A stretch of 64,000 nucleotides of DNA from Scytalidium lignicola. Taxonomy: Eukaryota; Ascomycota; Leotiomycetes. The notes beneath the pieces were generated by a model. The model ran no database searches. It worked only from the letters and a program-made list of their open reading frames with translations, and was not told the origin of the DNA. The position numbers were made by a program, and so were the translations under genes. The stretch is from positions 1 through 64,000 of the forward strand of contig NCSJ02000203.1 of NCBI GenBank assembly GCA_002812745.2. Direction: 5' to 3'. Shown one piece after another: positions 1 through 11,813 of the stretch (its first letter is position 1; each line of letters begins with the position of its first letter).

Positions 1-623
1 TTGGGTAGGAAGGAGCGGTGCTCGACGTAGAAGTAGCGGCCGGCGAGGTCGACGGGGCAGATGCGCAGGTTGGTGATGAAGGCGTTGTAGATCTTGTAGT
101 CGGTGTAGCTGTCGAGGCTGTCGATGCGATTGAGGCCGAGCTGGGCGCCGATGCTGTCTTGGTCTTTGAGTTTGAGTTTGTCAAAGTGTTCGTCGAGAGG
201 GAGGGGTTCTTCGGTGACGGGTGGTGGTAGTGGTTGTAGTGGTGGTAGTGATAGTTCGGATTTGTCGGACAGGCTTCCTAACCCTGCGTTTTTCTCTTGC
301 GCCGACTCTGAAGCTGTATCATTGTAGCTGCTGGTGTTCGTATTATGATTGGTGAGTCTTTCCGAGTCGATCCGGGGCAGAGGACTGGGACGCTTTGCGC
401 GCGATGCCAGCGACTTGAGGGAGGAGGTACGCGAAACAGCGCGGCTTTTGGACTGGCTTCGTCCATAATCGAGACTGGTGCGCGGTGTGCCATCGAACCT
501 GGCGTCGAGACTGTTTCGCGCGGGGAGGACGTGGTCGTCGGGGGGGTCCAATTCTCGGAAATCAATCTCAGCGCTGTTGCGGATGGCATACTGGACGTCG
601 GCGATGCGATCGTAGATCGACAT
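1..623 (-). CDS. conserved hypothetical protein, N-terminal part (runs off the left edge)
   Basis: An uninterrupted minus-strand frame of 207 codons begins with an ATG at 623-621 and leaves the window without a stop. The product starts MSIYDRIADVQYAI. A long Ser/Arg/Pro-rich, probably disordered stretch follows (about residues 40-140, including PLPPLQPLPPP-like runs). A more ordered part after it contains DSYTDYKIYNAFITN and GRYFYVEHRSFLP. The disordered-then-ordered layout and the start context support a real gene, but I do not recognise the family. A TATA-like run lies about 150 bases upstream (776-784). Overlapping frames on the other strand have low-complexity, unconvincing products. Confidence 0.6.
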   Translation of the reverse strand, partial: MSIYDRIADVQYAIRNSAEIDFRELDPPDDHVLPARNSLDARFDGTPRTSLDYGRSQSKSRAVSRTSSLKSLASRAKRPSPLPRIDSERLTNHNTNTSSYNDTASESAQEKNAGLGSLSDKSELSLPPLQPLPPPVTEEPLPLDEHFDKLKLKDQDSIGAQLGLNRIDSLDSYTDYKIYNAFITNLRICPVDLAGRYFYVEHRSFLP

Positions 624-1542
624 GATTTGATTTCTAGTGGCAAAAGTGTCGAGTCGAGGGAGGGGCGAGAATGGAGAAGAAGTGGGTAAGAATCAATTGC
701 TGTACTGCAGCGGCATGGCGGGGCGAGAAAATGTCATCGTCACTCTTGTCACGGAACGGGCGGGTACAGCCGTGGGTATATATACGCAGATATACAGAGA
801 GAGAAAAGTACTTGTCCGAGGTACTGTATAGTTCGCACTAGTTATATCAAGCTTGCTTCTAGAACTTCATATCCCACTTCCGGATCTGTCCACGCCCCTT
901 TTTCCCTTTTTCTCTTTCTACGCAGGTCGAAAACCCTATCGCCGCTGAGGTCATGGTCTGGACCTTTTCCCTCTCTCTCTCTAATCTCTCTCTCATTATT
1001 GGGTACGTACCTCTTCCGTGCATGTGATGATTGACCCAAAGCGGAAGGCGGTGCGAGCCCAAGGGACCGACTGCACGTGGATTACGTCATCGCGGGGTGT
1101 TGCCGGTCCCTGACGCAGAGGAAGGGGAAGGGGCAAGGTTGTGAAGAGGGATGGGAAAATGATTCACGATGACCATTGTAAAGCATCTCTGGACAAAGAT
1201 GATAATAGCATCTAGTGAATATAACACTTCTAGATGCAGGAGTGAATACTCTTGTTGGGCTAACAGGACATTTGCAGAGAGTCACGTGGCAGTACGCTTA
1301 AGGTGCGTAAAGACATAGGATAGCAACATCGTACGGTAAGAACTGGCAGAATTCACTTAGAACCAAGGAACCAAAGCACCAAAGAACCACAGTTAGATTA
1401 TTATGCAACCAGGTGATTCTACGTATTGGATCAGCTTATCTATTTATTCCAGATGTTGGAGTTGCCGGCAGATTCACTGTTTCGTCTCGCACCCCGTGTT
1501 CCCTAACATCTCTATCCATTTAATTACCTCGATCAAGCAAGA
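624..1542. other. intergenic, promoter side of the left-edge gene
   Basis: No convincing coding frame. A CACGTG element and an ATTACGTCAT (CRE-like) site lie close together at about 1074-1092. They could be regulatory but are only single matches. Confidence 0.3.
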
Positions 1543-2296
1543 ATGGCCAACCAGGAGCAAAACGCGACAGAGCCTGAGGTGCCAATGACTATTGAGGAGA
1601 TGTAAAACAAATATCCACGGAAGAATGCCGACGCTGCTTGTTACTCACGTAATTATAAGGTGTATGTTATTCTGCTTCTGATCCAGACTTTGGACTGACT
1701 TCTTATGGTTGATAGGGAACGTCAGAAATACATACAGCAGCTTCAAAAGCAGACTAATGACGCAACAAACCCCGAGATTATGAAGAATATTCTGGAGGAC
1801 TACATCAAGTCAACACCACCTGAGCCACCGTAAAACCTCTTGTTCCCAAAACGAATATACCGTACACAACTGACATATAGTATAGCATCGATCCGACTGA
1901 GCCTCAAGATCTAGATGATGAAGTCAGGCGGCGTATGCGCATGATCAAATCCATCGATTTCAAAATTCTCGATGAAGCACATAGGATAAATCGCGAGGCT
2001 ATACTCGAAGCCTATCGACAGAAGAAACTCAAGGTAGACGGACAAGTCACCTTTTGGTATAACGGAAAAATGGTGATGGGCCCATTGCCTCAGAATAATA
2101 TCACACTGCAAGATATCTATGATTTGAGAGATAAATGCATCCAGCAATATGGCCCGGGTAGGTTTTGGGAAGAGAATGTATGTCTTCCCCTTATATGGTA
2201 CTTGAGAAATGGAAATAATTACGGCCTCAACAGGATATAAGTCTGATTATGGGAATTAAAGAAGGTCTGCCAGGAGCAAGAACTTTATACCCTTAA
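1543..2296 (+). pseudogene. four-exon hypothetical gene interrupted by an early stop
   Basis: Exons 1543-1661, 1716-1829, 1886-2177 and 2234-2296 are joined by three introns of 54-56 nt with GTATGT/GTAAAA/GTATGT donors and AG acceptors. Together they give a consistent frame of 195 sense codons. Codon 21 (1603-1605) is TAA, directly after the TIEEM residues; the frame before and after it looks coding and the three introns keep phase. The product is charged and helical (ERQKYIQQLQKQ; IDFKILDEAHRINREAI) and has a conserved-looking segment WYNGKMVMGPLPQNN. I do not recognise the family. Either the stop is a nonsense mutation or the true start lies in an unrecognised exon. The next gene, on the same strand, holds a retropepsin-like DTGSD motif, so a degenerate gag-pro origin is possible but unproven. 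Confidence 0.45.
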
Positions 2297-2410
2297 ACTC
2301 ACATGCGGTTTGCCTATTGAATGGCATGAATTTTTGCTAATATCAAGCACACTTCAAACACTACACCACCTTGTGCTCTCCTTTCACACAATTTGTACCT
2401 GCAAACCAAC

Positions 2411-2891
2411 ATGGGCAACATATCGTGAGTTATCTTTTTTAATATTGCAAAATTTTATTTCATTGATTCCGATGTTGTCAAAATAGTATTCAGTCAATGT
2501 CCGTCTTGTTGGAACGCAACAGAGTATAAGGATCAATAATGTATTAAATGATACAGGCTCAGATATCTTGGAAATGTACCAGAATGAAATCCAAGCCTTA
2601 AACGGCCCGGCGAATTATGGTTACATGGGCGCTCCGACTCCAATTCAAACGGCCAATGGTTTGGTCAATAGAGCCATAATAACCCTCGAGGTGCAACTCG
2701 TAAAGGCTGGAACACCAGTGGGAGGCTTCTATAGGACCGAAGCCATGATTTGCCCAGGCGCACCAACTGGTCCTCGTTGCTCTGGGATATTTTTACGACA
2801 AAACTTTTTCACGTCGACCAGTCCGTATAACAACATTCTATATGTGTCTGACTACAAGACTGGGGTCGTGAAGCCTCTCCAAAGCACTTAA
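2411..2891 (+). CDS. orphan retropepsin-like aspartyl protease domain, start uncertain
   Basis: An open frame from about 2487 to the TAA at 2889-2891 encodes one domain. It has a leading beta-strand segment (VNVRLVGTQQSIRINNV), then NDTGSD, which matches the D-T-G-S/A active-site motif of retropepsins and their cellular relatives. A glycine-rich middle and a SGIFLRQNFF...YVSDYKTGVV tail end it. An ATG in good context at 2411 is followed by GTGAGT at 2425 and an acceptor at 2485-2486, but that splice puts the frame off by one base. Either the start exon lies elsewhere or the gene carries a one-base lesion. No reverse transcriptase or integrase adjoins it, so it may be a domesticated or relic protease-like gene. 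The assignment rests on the motif and secondary-structure pattern alone. Confidence 0.45.
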
Positions 2892-3574
2892 TTATTTCGG
2901 TAAGTCATTTCGCACGTGTCACAGGTGTATTTCTGACTAATTTGAATACATTGCCTACGGAGGAGACAGAAGATTGTACAATTAGACGAGTCAGAAGGTT
3001 GTATTTTTTTTTATACTATGGATGAACGTTCTTTTATCGAAGATTACTAGGTACAGCACAGCATGCATGTTGAACAGAAACGTTACATTGACCAGGCGTA
3101 AAAAGAGCACCTTAAAGCTTAATAAGACGTACTTAGTCTCTGTCAACTGCTACTTAGATTGCTCACAAAAATTTGTGATAATATAGTTTGAGAAATTATA
3201 TTGTTTTAATCAGATTGCTCATTCGTATGTTCATTATGTGTTTATATGATGGAAATATTTAAATTTTGTTTATACCAAGGAATTTGAAAACAAATTGCCG
3301 ATTTTTGTAAAATATAAAAACTAGAATCAATTCGCTAAAATGAATCCTGAGTTGCTAGTGCAAGAGCAATATACGGTTGTGCTATTGAAAGTACGACAAC
3401 ATCACCAATTAGGCACTCAATTGAGTCATGCAATAGGCTTTAGTGGTAATTTACCAGGTTCCTTAGGTTGTCTAAGGCCTCAATCTGGTCAATAGTTTTT
3501 TTTTATCCTTGTTCTTTAATATTTCTGTCTTGGCACTTTGCTTTCGACAAATGCCTGTCGCCTACCTAAAAGCT
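2892..3574. other. AT-rich intergenic region
   Basis: No coding frame supported. Contains A/T runs and serves as the shared 3' flank of the protease-like gene and of the NLR-like gene on the other strand. Confidence 0.4.
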
Positions 3575-6500
3575 TTACGTTCGTCTCCTAACGACTTTTA
3601 TTTCCTTGTCACTTGGAGAGATAGACCGCTTGCTACTAGTCAATGGCGGCGGATTGTCAAAGTTTAGCGCCAGATTACGTTCGATGGGTTGTGGATTTTG
3701 AAGGTGAAGACGGAAAGATGGTAGAGGATTAAAGCTCTGATCCCACTGGGATGAGTGTAATTCGTCCCAAATACTCGTTTCTAATTGTGCAGATCCGCGT
3801 GCTGTTGAATAGATATCTGGAAGCTCTTTGCTTTCCCGTAGTTGATGAATCAGAATTTCCCAATTGGTGACAGAGAACAGAGCGCGGCTTAGCAACATGT
3901 CAATATTCTTCTGGGCCTTCAATCTCGCTGTCCCTAGAAAGTGTCCCGCTCCATGTTCCAACAAGATTTTGTAGACTTCTAGCCACTTCCGCCATTCTTC
4001 ATCGCCGGATATTGTAAAGTCGTACGGTGGAATGGCGAGTGCAGCGTGCCAGATTGTGAATGGCTTTGCTGAGCTGTCGGTAACCAACATATTCGGATCG
4101 GCTCCATGGTTAAGCAGAAAGGCAATCATTTCAAGATCGGGGGCGGTGGATGGTAGCCAATGCCACGTTGGTAGCCAGGTAACAGCGTCCAGAAGTAGTG
4201 GATATCGTTCGTCCTGGTAGACACAGTGATATTTCGGTTTTCCTGGTATGTTTTCCGCAGGTACGACACAACCCTGCTCGAGCACGCTGCCCATGACGTA
4301 GCTTTTGATCCCACAACGCGTTGAAATCGATAGAAAATGACAATTGAAGGGAACATTGGGATTGTGCGCGGAATTTACACATGCCCAACCCACGTTGTTC
4401 GATCTGAAGGGAAAGACATTGTGAGTTGAATATTGCTGAGAAATAGCTGTACAAGTGTTATCAAACTCTTCCATCAGATCTCGGAGTTGCGCATGGCCCT
4501 CCTGTTTGACACCTTTCGCGTACTGAAGAAATTCGCTCATCTGAGACTGAAAAAAGGAAGGGGAATGTTTTCGTCTGCCTTTGATGACGCTCAGAATACC
4601 GATGCAATGTCTTAGATGAGCGTCATAAGCGTTCATCTCGAAATTCAACCGAAGTTTCGTAATCCAATGGTCATCAACTGAACTGACTTCAAGAAGCCCT
4701 TTGCAGCGGCTATTGATTCTGCGCCGCATGGTCTCATGTAGAACGCGTACCTGGTTGATAGAAAATGGTTGCATATCTCTCTTGAGTACTGAAAGGAAAG
4801 AGTCGTCTTCGTCCGCACAAGCGAGCGTCAAGAGATAGGGTGGCGACAAGCTCACCTGAACGAACTTGAAGAGTTGTGCAGCATGTTCCAGATAGAACGG
4901 ATCTAGGCTAGAGAGCATTTTGTCGTAGAGCTCTTCCAATTCCGGTGGAAGTGCATCAAGCCGCTTTTGCAAATCAGAAATGCGGTCTCCATAAGCCATT
5001 CCTCCAAGTATGGAGGCAACCACAAGCCGGACCCACAAGAAAACTCCTGACGACTTGCTGATGATGTTTTCCACGAGTTGAGCTGCGTAAGCAGGCTCTC
5101 TCTGGTGAAGGAATTTGAATCCTTCTTTTTCCTCCATGTGTAATGATACATATTCCTTCATGTCTTGATACGTGAGGTGCTCGGGCATGAGGGAGGCACC
5201 GTGTTTGAAAGCATCTTCAAACTCAACCCAGGGTCGGCTTGCCACACAGAGCTTAATTTGAGAATTTGTGATCAGATCTTTGAAAAGATCAATGAGGACA
5301 GCGTGGTTACCATCAAATTCGTCTAGTCCGTCGACAAAGAGACACATTCGAGAAGTTTTCGTTATTTGAGATGCTGTCTCCCTTAGCATTTGGCCCAACT
5401 CATCCTCGGACCAATCCAAAGAATCGATATTGAAAAGATGGAGTGTTTCCCATCTCTTAGGGGCAACGGCTGGTATCAGTTGAGGTTCATGCTCCAATAG
5501 CTGAAATAGGAGGGTGCGAAAAAGTCCTGATTGTTTCCTTTGTTCTGCGATGCTGGAATTCCAAAAGTAGAAACTTGCTATAACTAGCTGCTCTCCTCGA
5601 GCCCATGGCTGAAGAAATTCAACACAACGAGACTGGTTTTCGGTAGGGGAATCGGTAGCTCGTGTGTTTTTCTCACAAACGAATTTCATTAGGGTTGATT
5701 TTCCAGATCCCGGCTTTCCTGTAATCCAGTAAAGCTGAGAATCGGATTGTAGCCAGTCCTTGAAGTTGTCCCACTTTCTTTCGTTGTGTGGACTGTCATT
5801 AAAAATCCACCGGAATGTCGAGCCATATGCTTCTGAGATTCGGCCTTCCCGGTCTTTCATATCTGTATAATACAGGCTGGCGAGAACCCTTTTTTCGAGA
5901 ATCGCTTGTCGGGACTCATCCATGGACGGTGAGAGAGATGTCCTTATCGATTCAGAACTGGAGTCACGGATGACAGCACGTATCTCCTGCTGCAGCTGTA
6001 GCCTAGTATCTCCTTGTCTTGTCTCATCCAACTTTGAAGTCACAAAGTTGAGAAAAGGAATTGCAAATCCACTGTCGATAGATTCTGCGTTTTGCGAGTC
6101 GTGAGAGATGGAATTTACCACGTCGAGGATCTCTCTTTGATAAGAGATGCTTTTATGTGCCAGGTCCCTATGGAGAGTTAGCGGTGGACCTCTGTTGGGC
6201 CACAGCCTTACCGAAGAGAAGCAAGAATATGAAGGATTAGTTGACTTCGAAATTGGTCAACTCTTCCCTTCAGAGATTGAATCTCATCTTCCTTCCAGGA
6301 AAGCTTGAATGCGGCCTTCAAGGCGGCGCGCTTCCTGAAACCCTTCTCACGTTTCCCAAAATCCCTGTCTTTCTCTTTCTGCCTCTTCTCATCTTCTTTT
6401 TGCCTCTTTTCATCCTCCTCATGCCTCTTCTTTACTGTTATCATAGGTTGCAATATCTTCTCAAGCTGAGCGGCAGCCTTCTGACACTCTTGAGCAAGTT

Positions 6501-6717
6501 GTGCTAGACCGGTCTTGGTGGCAGGTTCTGGAAATGACTGAAGCTCCTTCAAGACATTTTGTAGGTCAGAATTGATCGTCTCAACGTCAGGAGCGTCGTC
6601 ATCAGTGGTCGAGGCTGCCTTATAGAAGCTCCAGAAGTTGCTGGTAACCCGAACGCCAAAGTCAATGAACTGGACAATATTGGCTGCCAAGCTGAAAGCA
6701 GCGATGGCTTCTGCCAT
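3575..6717 (-). CDS. NLR-like STAND protein: fungal N-terminal domain + NACHT NTPase + C-terminal ankyrin-like part
   Basis: Two exons (6717-6212 and 6167-3575) separated by a 44 nt intron with a GTAAGG donor and CCATAG acceptor give about 1,032 residues. The chosen ATG starts MAEAIAAFSLAANIV, the usual opening of the helical N-terminal domain of fungal NACHT proteins. A strongly charged coiled coil with EDEKRQKE repeats follows. The P-loop GKPGSGKST lies near residues 319-327 and the Walker B segment LFVDGLDEFDG near 445-455, followed by the winged-helix region. The part around NAYDAHLRHCIGI resembles the helical domain that follows NACHT in many fungal NLRs. The C-terminus has ankyrin-like pieces (AFLLNHGADPN, ILLEHGAG). 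Such proteins act in fungal self/non-self recognition and cell death by ATP-dependent oligomerisation. No HET, HeLo or lipase effector domain is visible, and I infer rather than see an effector role for the N-terminal helices. No lesion found. Confidence 0.9.
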
Positions 6718-7815
6718 TATGACCCACTTAGTGAAAGGAAATTCAGTTTTTGAGGGATCAAGTCTAGGAAGGCTGTCGGGTGGGGTTGGTTCGTCCAAAT
6801 TACGGAGGGAGGCTCTACCTGCATCACCATCGACGTAGCCGCCATATGCGGGTAGCTCAGCCTGATCCCATGATGGAACTTTGCGACGAGGTCGAACTCC
6901 TTATTGGACACTTGACGGATGGAAGTACTTATGGGGTTCAACAGGATAGAGGACTGTAGTTACTAATGAGGGGCTAGACGGTTCAGCCGTACGTATAGCG
7001 TTCTTGGTGGCTATCTCGAGCTGAAAAAGAACAGTCTTGACCGCCTTTGATCTACTTCGATGAATCGTTATTAAACACAGCTCAACCCACCCATCAATTT
7101 AATATGTAAGTTATGTACTTTATTATATAAAATTTCGATATCAAAACAATCTGCCCGCAACGTCATAACTACATAAGGAGTTGTTCGGGAGCACGGCAAC
7201 AAATTACTCTATGCACGAGTCGTCAACCTTCAGTAATCAAATATCATTACATATTATAAACTGGGGGTAGCTAATACTAACACATGGAGGATAGCTGGCG
7301 TTGTTCGTACTTTGGCTATTGCCACCTAAGGACTACCTTGGCTTCGAGTATCTAGTTGAGCTGAAATGAGCGCAATTAAGGACCTGGATTACTAGGTCCA
7401 GGGCATGTCGAAGGGAAACCAAGAGAATTCGACACCTCGGCAGGGGGACTTGATTGAGCATTCAGCGCACCTAAATCACTAAGTATTTGCCGAGCTTCTG
7501 TCAGCATAGTACCATCTCTCGTTGTATCCCCTGGAATGTTCTGCGATGGAAAGGCAAATTGCAGGAAAAGTCACCAACAGTGAAGCTTTATCACATATAA
7601 TACTTATGCAACGGCTGTTATAGATTCTTCAAGATAACTATTTTGGAATCTGCCAATAATTACTATTCCATTTATGAGCCTTAAGCATAGGGGCTACAGT
7701 CATTAGGGTAGGAGCGTCAACATCTCTCTGTGCTCATTCCCGCTTAGCCTTCATGATATGCACGGACATCCTATATCACATCCGTTTATATCTCTTCTAA
7801 TATGGTTTTATACAC
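6718..7815. other. intergenic with one unassigned open frame
   Basis: Promoter side of the NLR-like gene. On the minus strand, 7570-7376 is an open frame without ATG that ends in a Pro/Ser-rich tail (PAEVSNSLGFPSTCPGP, then TAA). It could be a last exon of an unrecognised gene or chance. No partner exon was found to its right. Confidence 0.3.
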
Positions 7816-9751
7816 CTAGATATGGTCAAGGTTGATATTCCCACCTGTTGTTGCATCCGTATAACAGCTGCGCAATATCTCCAATAAATTTGCCTGTTGG
7901 CCTTTATGGGCTCTCTGAAAAGCCAGAACCTTTCCTAGCACTGCATTTTCCCAACTACATTCGGCTCGTAGAGGGCTAAAATATTCCAGACGACCCTGTA
8001 ACCATTCACGATGGATAGGGTCATCCGTCTCTATGGCTACAATAAAAATAGGCCAGTGCACCCGTAGCAGTAACCGTGGGTCTACTGAGTGTTGTTTATG
8101 TAGAATTTTCAGAATTCTTGAGGTCGCTTGTCGATGCATTGACGTGGGTGAGGAGTTCGGATGTAGGAGACGGCGGTGGTAGATGATAAGTCCGTAGAAG
8201 AGACATGCAGCGAAGTAAATTGTGTCCAGCGTGCGGCGTGCGGAAGTTGCTCCAGCGAATTTAACAGTGATGAGGAGGTCAGAATATCTCTGGTTAGAAT
8301 CATTAGTGTCGGTATAAGACTTTTTCCAAGGCCCTTTAGTCTTGGAGAAACATATGAACCTTACTTCACCGATTGCCCTAATTTCCGCAGATAAAGTCTC
8401 TGGAGAGATACGGGTGCCACCAATATTTTTATTATTTCCTATTGCTAAATTCCAGATCTGCTGTCGAATTATGTGGCTATGATGGATGAGTTCGAGACCC
8501 CGATGGTTCTCGATATCGTCCAATATCTCATGATCCGGATACCTCGATCCCCAGAAACATCTAGCCCAAATACGCGCACATTGGTGCAAGTAATCGGGAT
8601 AGAAATACGGATTTTGAAACTCATAAAGAAAAGGAAAAAGGCAACTCTTGAGGCCCATTGGTTGACAATTAATTTCGATGTATCTGAGGCTATTAGAATA
8701 TGTTGCTATTCAATGAGAAATTAACTAGAACACAACTCACAAGATCCAGATCAGTAATTGGGCCAGTATTGGGAAATGAAATTTTTTGTTCTCATCATCA
8801 GGATGCCCTAAATCAAACGACTCTTCCTCTTCCAAATCAACAATTTCATGTTGCATCCTGAAGATTTCGGGATGAGCCTTCAGCAGGGTTACCACGCCGT
8901 GGAGATGCATTTGCAAGTGAGATACCGAATGTCCAAAGAGCGACTCATAGATGATCATCAAGAACATGATGGCAAAAATCATCTGTACATCAGAACGAGA
9001 GATATTCGGATCGACGTGTGTGAGCAAGTCACGAAATTCCCGAACTGCCAGACCGTAATAAGAGCGACCTTTATCTTCTTGGCCATCTCGATCATGGTGT
9101 CGAGATTTATCTGTCGCAGCAATAGCTAGGATCATCCGCATTATAATCTTACTTGTTGCAGCTGGGGTTTTGTAAATATAGTTGAAGCAGCTCCAGTCCC
9201 AACCCTTCATGAAGAAGAATATTGGTGATGAAGATGGGAAATATTGGAAGTATTCTTGATCATTATCTGCTAAAACCAAAGAATTTGCACATATCCGTTC
9301 TCTTGGGCTATTCAATGGAAAGATTAGGCGGGGCGAAAATGAGTATAAGCCTTCAAACGATAATGGCGAAGACGAGGACAGCCTTTGTTTGAAGATGCCT
9401 GCCTCTTGACTGGTTGAACTGAGGTAGCTGTTAGTATTCCACAGTACCTCCAACTGTTGGTCCACATTGTCGCGACCCCTCCGACATGAGACTAGCTGCC
9501 ATTGGGAATGTCTGTGTCGACTAAGTCGTCGAGCCTGTCCAGGGACGCTACGTTTGACACGGCCACCCCATTCACATGAAAGATGCAAGCCGGTACACTT
9601 GCTACAAACCGGTTGCTGCTCATCACATTTCACTTTACGCCGACGACATGTTCGGCAACCTATCCAAGGGAGATAGTAGCTTCAGTATTGTTCAGTGCTG
9701 CCAAGAGGAGGTCTTACCGTTCTTGGATCGCGCGGCGTTTCTCCCAGACAT
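7816..9751 (-). CDS. Zn2Cys6 (C6) fungal transcription factor
   Basis: Three exons (9751-9718, 9659-8741, 8689-7816) with introns of 58 and 51 nt give 608 residues. The first intron splits the zinc cluster: exon 1 supplies MSGRNAARSKNG and exon 2 continues CRTCRRRKVKCDEQQPVC followed by KCTGLHLSCEW. All six cysteines of the Zn2Cys6 binuclear cluster are present at the extreme N-terminus. The rest is the helical regulatory region found in fungal C6 factors, with LQMHLHGVVTLLKAHPEIF typical of the Fungal_trans_2 group. It is likely a nuclear, sequence-specific regulator. Its target is unknown; the amidohydrolase and permease to its right are candidates by proximity only. No lesions seen. Confidence 0.88.
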
Positions 9752-10341
9752 GGGTTTGCAAGACGTGAAGTGAAAAGATCCCTCGCGAATCAGTGTCGTA
9801 GCGGCTCAATCAGTCCCACAATCCAATTTCATCAATCACTGGACGTAAGTACAGATGTGTCTTCAGGCGACGTGAAAACGGGGCTGTTATTTGATCTCAA
9901 GCGGCCACCCACTTTCGTGATAGTTAATGCCCGGACATTAACAGTTAGATAAGATAAGCACAACTTATTACGGCATTTACGAGCGATTTCACATTTGCCA
10001 AGCAAGCCGAAAATGTATGGGATAAGTCATCACGTGGCCTCACTTACCGATTTCAGGAAATTTCACGGACCTTCGAAAGCGGAGATAAAAGATCTAAGCC
10101 TGTATCATACAGATAAGAACATTCAGCGATGTTACAAATGGTTATAATAGCACCATATTCTACATTCTGTCTATTTTTATTAACGATACAACACCATATT
10201 TATTTGGAAGAGCCAAGTTTACGAGAATTTCTCTTCCGCTAGTTATATCTTGGTTTGCATTTTTGCTACAGTCAAAACGGCTAATTTTATGATTGCGTCG
10301 TTGATAATAAATTATTAATTGACGATGTTAGACCAGTCACA
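9752..10341. other. promoter region of the C6 factor; 3' flank of the M20 gene
   Basis: AT-rich, no coding frame supported. Several GATAA-type sites occur (for example AGATAAGATAAGC near 9947-9959), compatible with GATA-factor control but not diagnostic. Confidence 0.35.
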
Positions 10342-11813
10342 TCACAGGGTTGAACGAATAGAACCGCTCTTATCAGCGATCTCGCTCTCCCATTGTGTCT
10401 TAGCTGCTTCGTAGAGATTTTCCTTGGTCAGCATGTCCCAGCCCACCAGAGCCAGCGATTTGCCCGCGACAATGGCTTCGCGATGTGCATCATCAGTTGC
10501 AGCAGCAGCCGCGAATGATGGGTGATGAGGAAATGAACCTTCTGGTGCAGGGATACCAAACACGGTATGGAGCGTAGGAACAACATAGCTAACATTACCT
10601 TTTCAAGTTGTCAATGGGTGGGCTATTGATTGCGGGTAATTAGCACTTACCGATATCCGAGGATGCCGCCAGCACCTTGTCGAGCTTCTTCGCAACATCG
10701 CGTTTATACTGGGCCATGTGGACCTGATACCGATCGCACAGTGTCTCATTCAATTTGATGTCCGCGTACAGTTCATCTCTGTCATACCAGTCAACACCCT
10801 GGATCTGGAGACAAGCTCTAATACAAAACTTACTCGACGATTTGTACCTCGCAGCCAGTTGCTAATGCTGCTGCCTCAAGGCATCTTCGAACCCGTGATA
10901 CCAGTTTATCCAGTCCATTGAGAGTAGGACTGCGAGCCTGCCAGACACATTTCGTGTATGCTGGGATTATGTTCGCTACTTTTGGGCTATCGACGAAAGC
11001 ACCGTGAATTCGTTCATCCGGCAATATTTGTTGCCGCAAAACAGAAACATTATTATATGACAAAACCAGCGCGTCCAGAGCGTTCACACCCTCCCATGGA
11101 TTTCCGCCGGCGTGGGCATTCTTGCCGGTAAAATCACATACCAGCTTCTTTCGAGCATTCATCAGTACCCCAGCAGCTCCATCAGAAGCGGCCCCCGGAA
11201 TAAGATTCTTAGTGCCCCCATGACTACAATAACCGTTAGTTTTCCTATGGGTTGTCCTTCTTTATTCGGACCAGATTGGGGGATAACAAACGCCATCAAA
11301 GATATATCAACTCCCTGGTATGCTCCAGCATCAATTAATTTTGCCTTTCCACCACCATTCTCCTCAGCTGGCGTTCCTAGCAGCTGGACTCGGCCTGGAA
11401 TGCGGTATTTTTTTAATAGAGATGTCAAAGATAGAAACGCTGTGATACTGCTGGTAGCAATCAAGTTGTGACCACAGGCATGACCGATGTCAGGTAATGC
11501 GTCATATTCTGCATTGAAGTTGATGAGACGACCACCAGATCCAAACCGTGCCTCAAATGAGGTCTTTAATCCATATGCGTGGCGCGTCACATCGAATCCT
11601 TGTTCCTCCAAGAAGTCACAAATCAGATCATGAGCCTTGTGCTCTTCCCAGGCCAGTTCTGGATTTTCCCAGATCTATATAGGTCTGATCAGTAAGTCTT
11701 GTTGAATAGAGATACGATTCAATTACCGTTTGGTTGATCTGGCGAAGGCGTGTCTCAAGGGCTTCGACAGAAGTATCTACTACCTCTATTTCGTTGTGTT
11801 CCGCAACTGCCAT
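10342..11813 (-). CDS. M20 family metallo-amidohydrolase (aminoacylase/PM20D2-like)
   Basis: Five exons (11813-11727, 11674-11292, 11223-10834, 10778-10651, 10598-10342) with introns of 52-68 nt give 414 residues, the normal length for this group. M20 signatures are in order: AEYDALPDIGHACGHN with the metal-binding His and Asp; GTPAEENGGGK with the catalytic and metal Glu pair; MAHGG; the dimerisation-domain motif GKNAHAGGNPWEG; and a late FPHHPSF segment that supplies the last metal-binding His. The family hydrolyses N-acyl or dipeptide amide bonds with two zinc ions, usually in the cytosol. The second intron uses a weak GTTTGT donor but keeps phase and family sequence. No lesion. The neighbouring Dal5-type permease on the other strand suggests a joint role in uptake and breakdown of a nitrogenous amide (inference). 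Confidence 0.9.

Noticed and set aside
345..689. Plus-strand frame opposite the left-edge gene
   Set aside because: The minus strand gives a longer, protein-like frame; the plus product is low complexity and Arg/Gly-rich.
842..1290. Minus-strand frames of 65-67 residues
   Set aside because: Arg/Glu repeats from CT-rich DNA, no domain, no splice partners.
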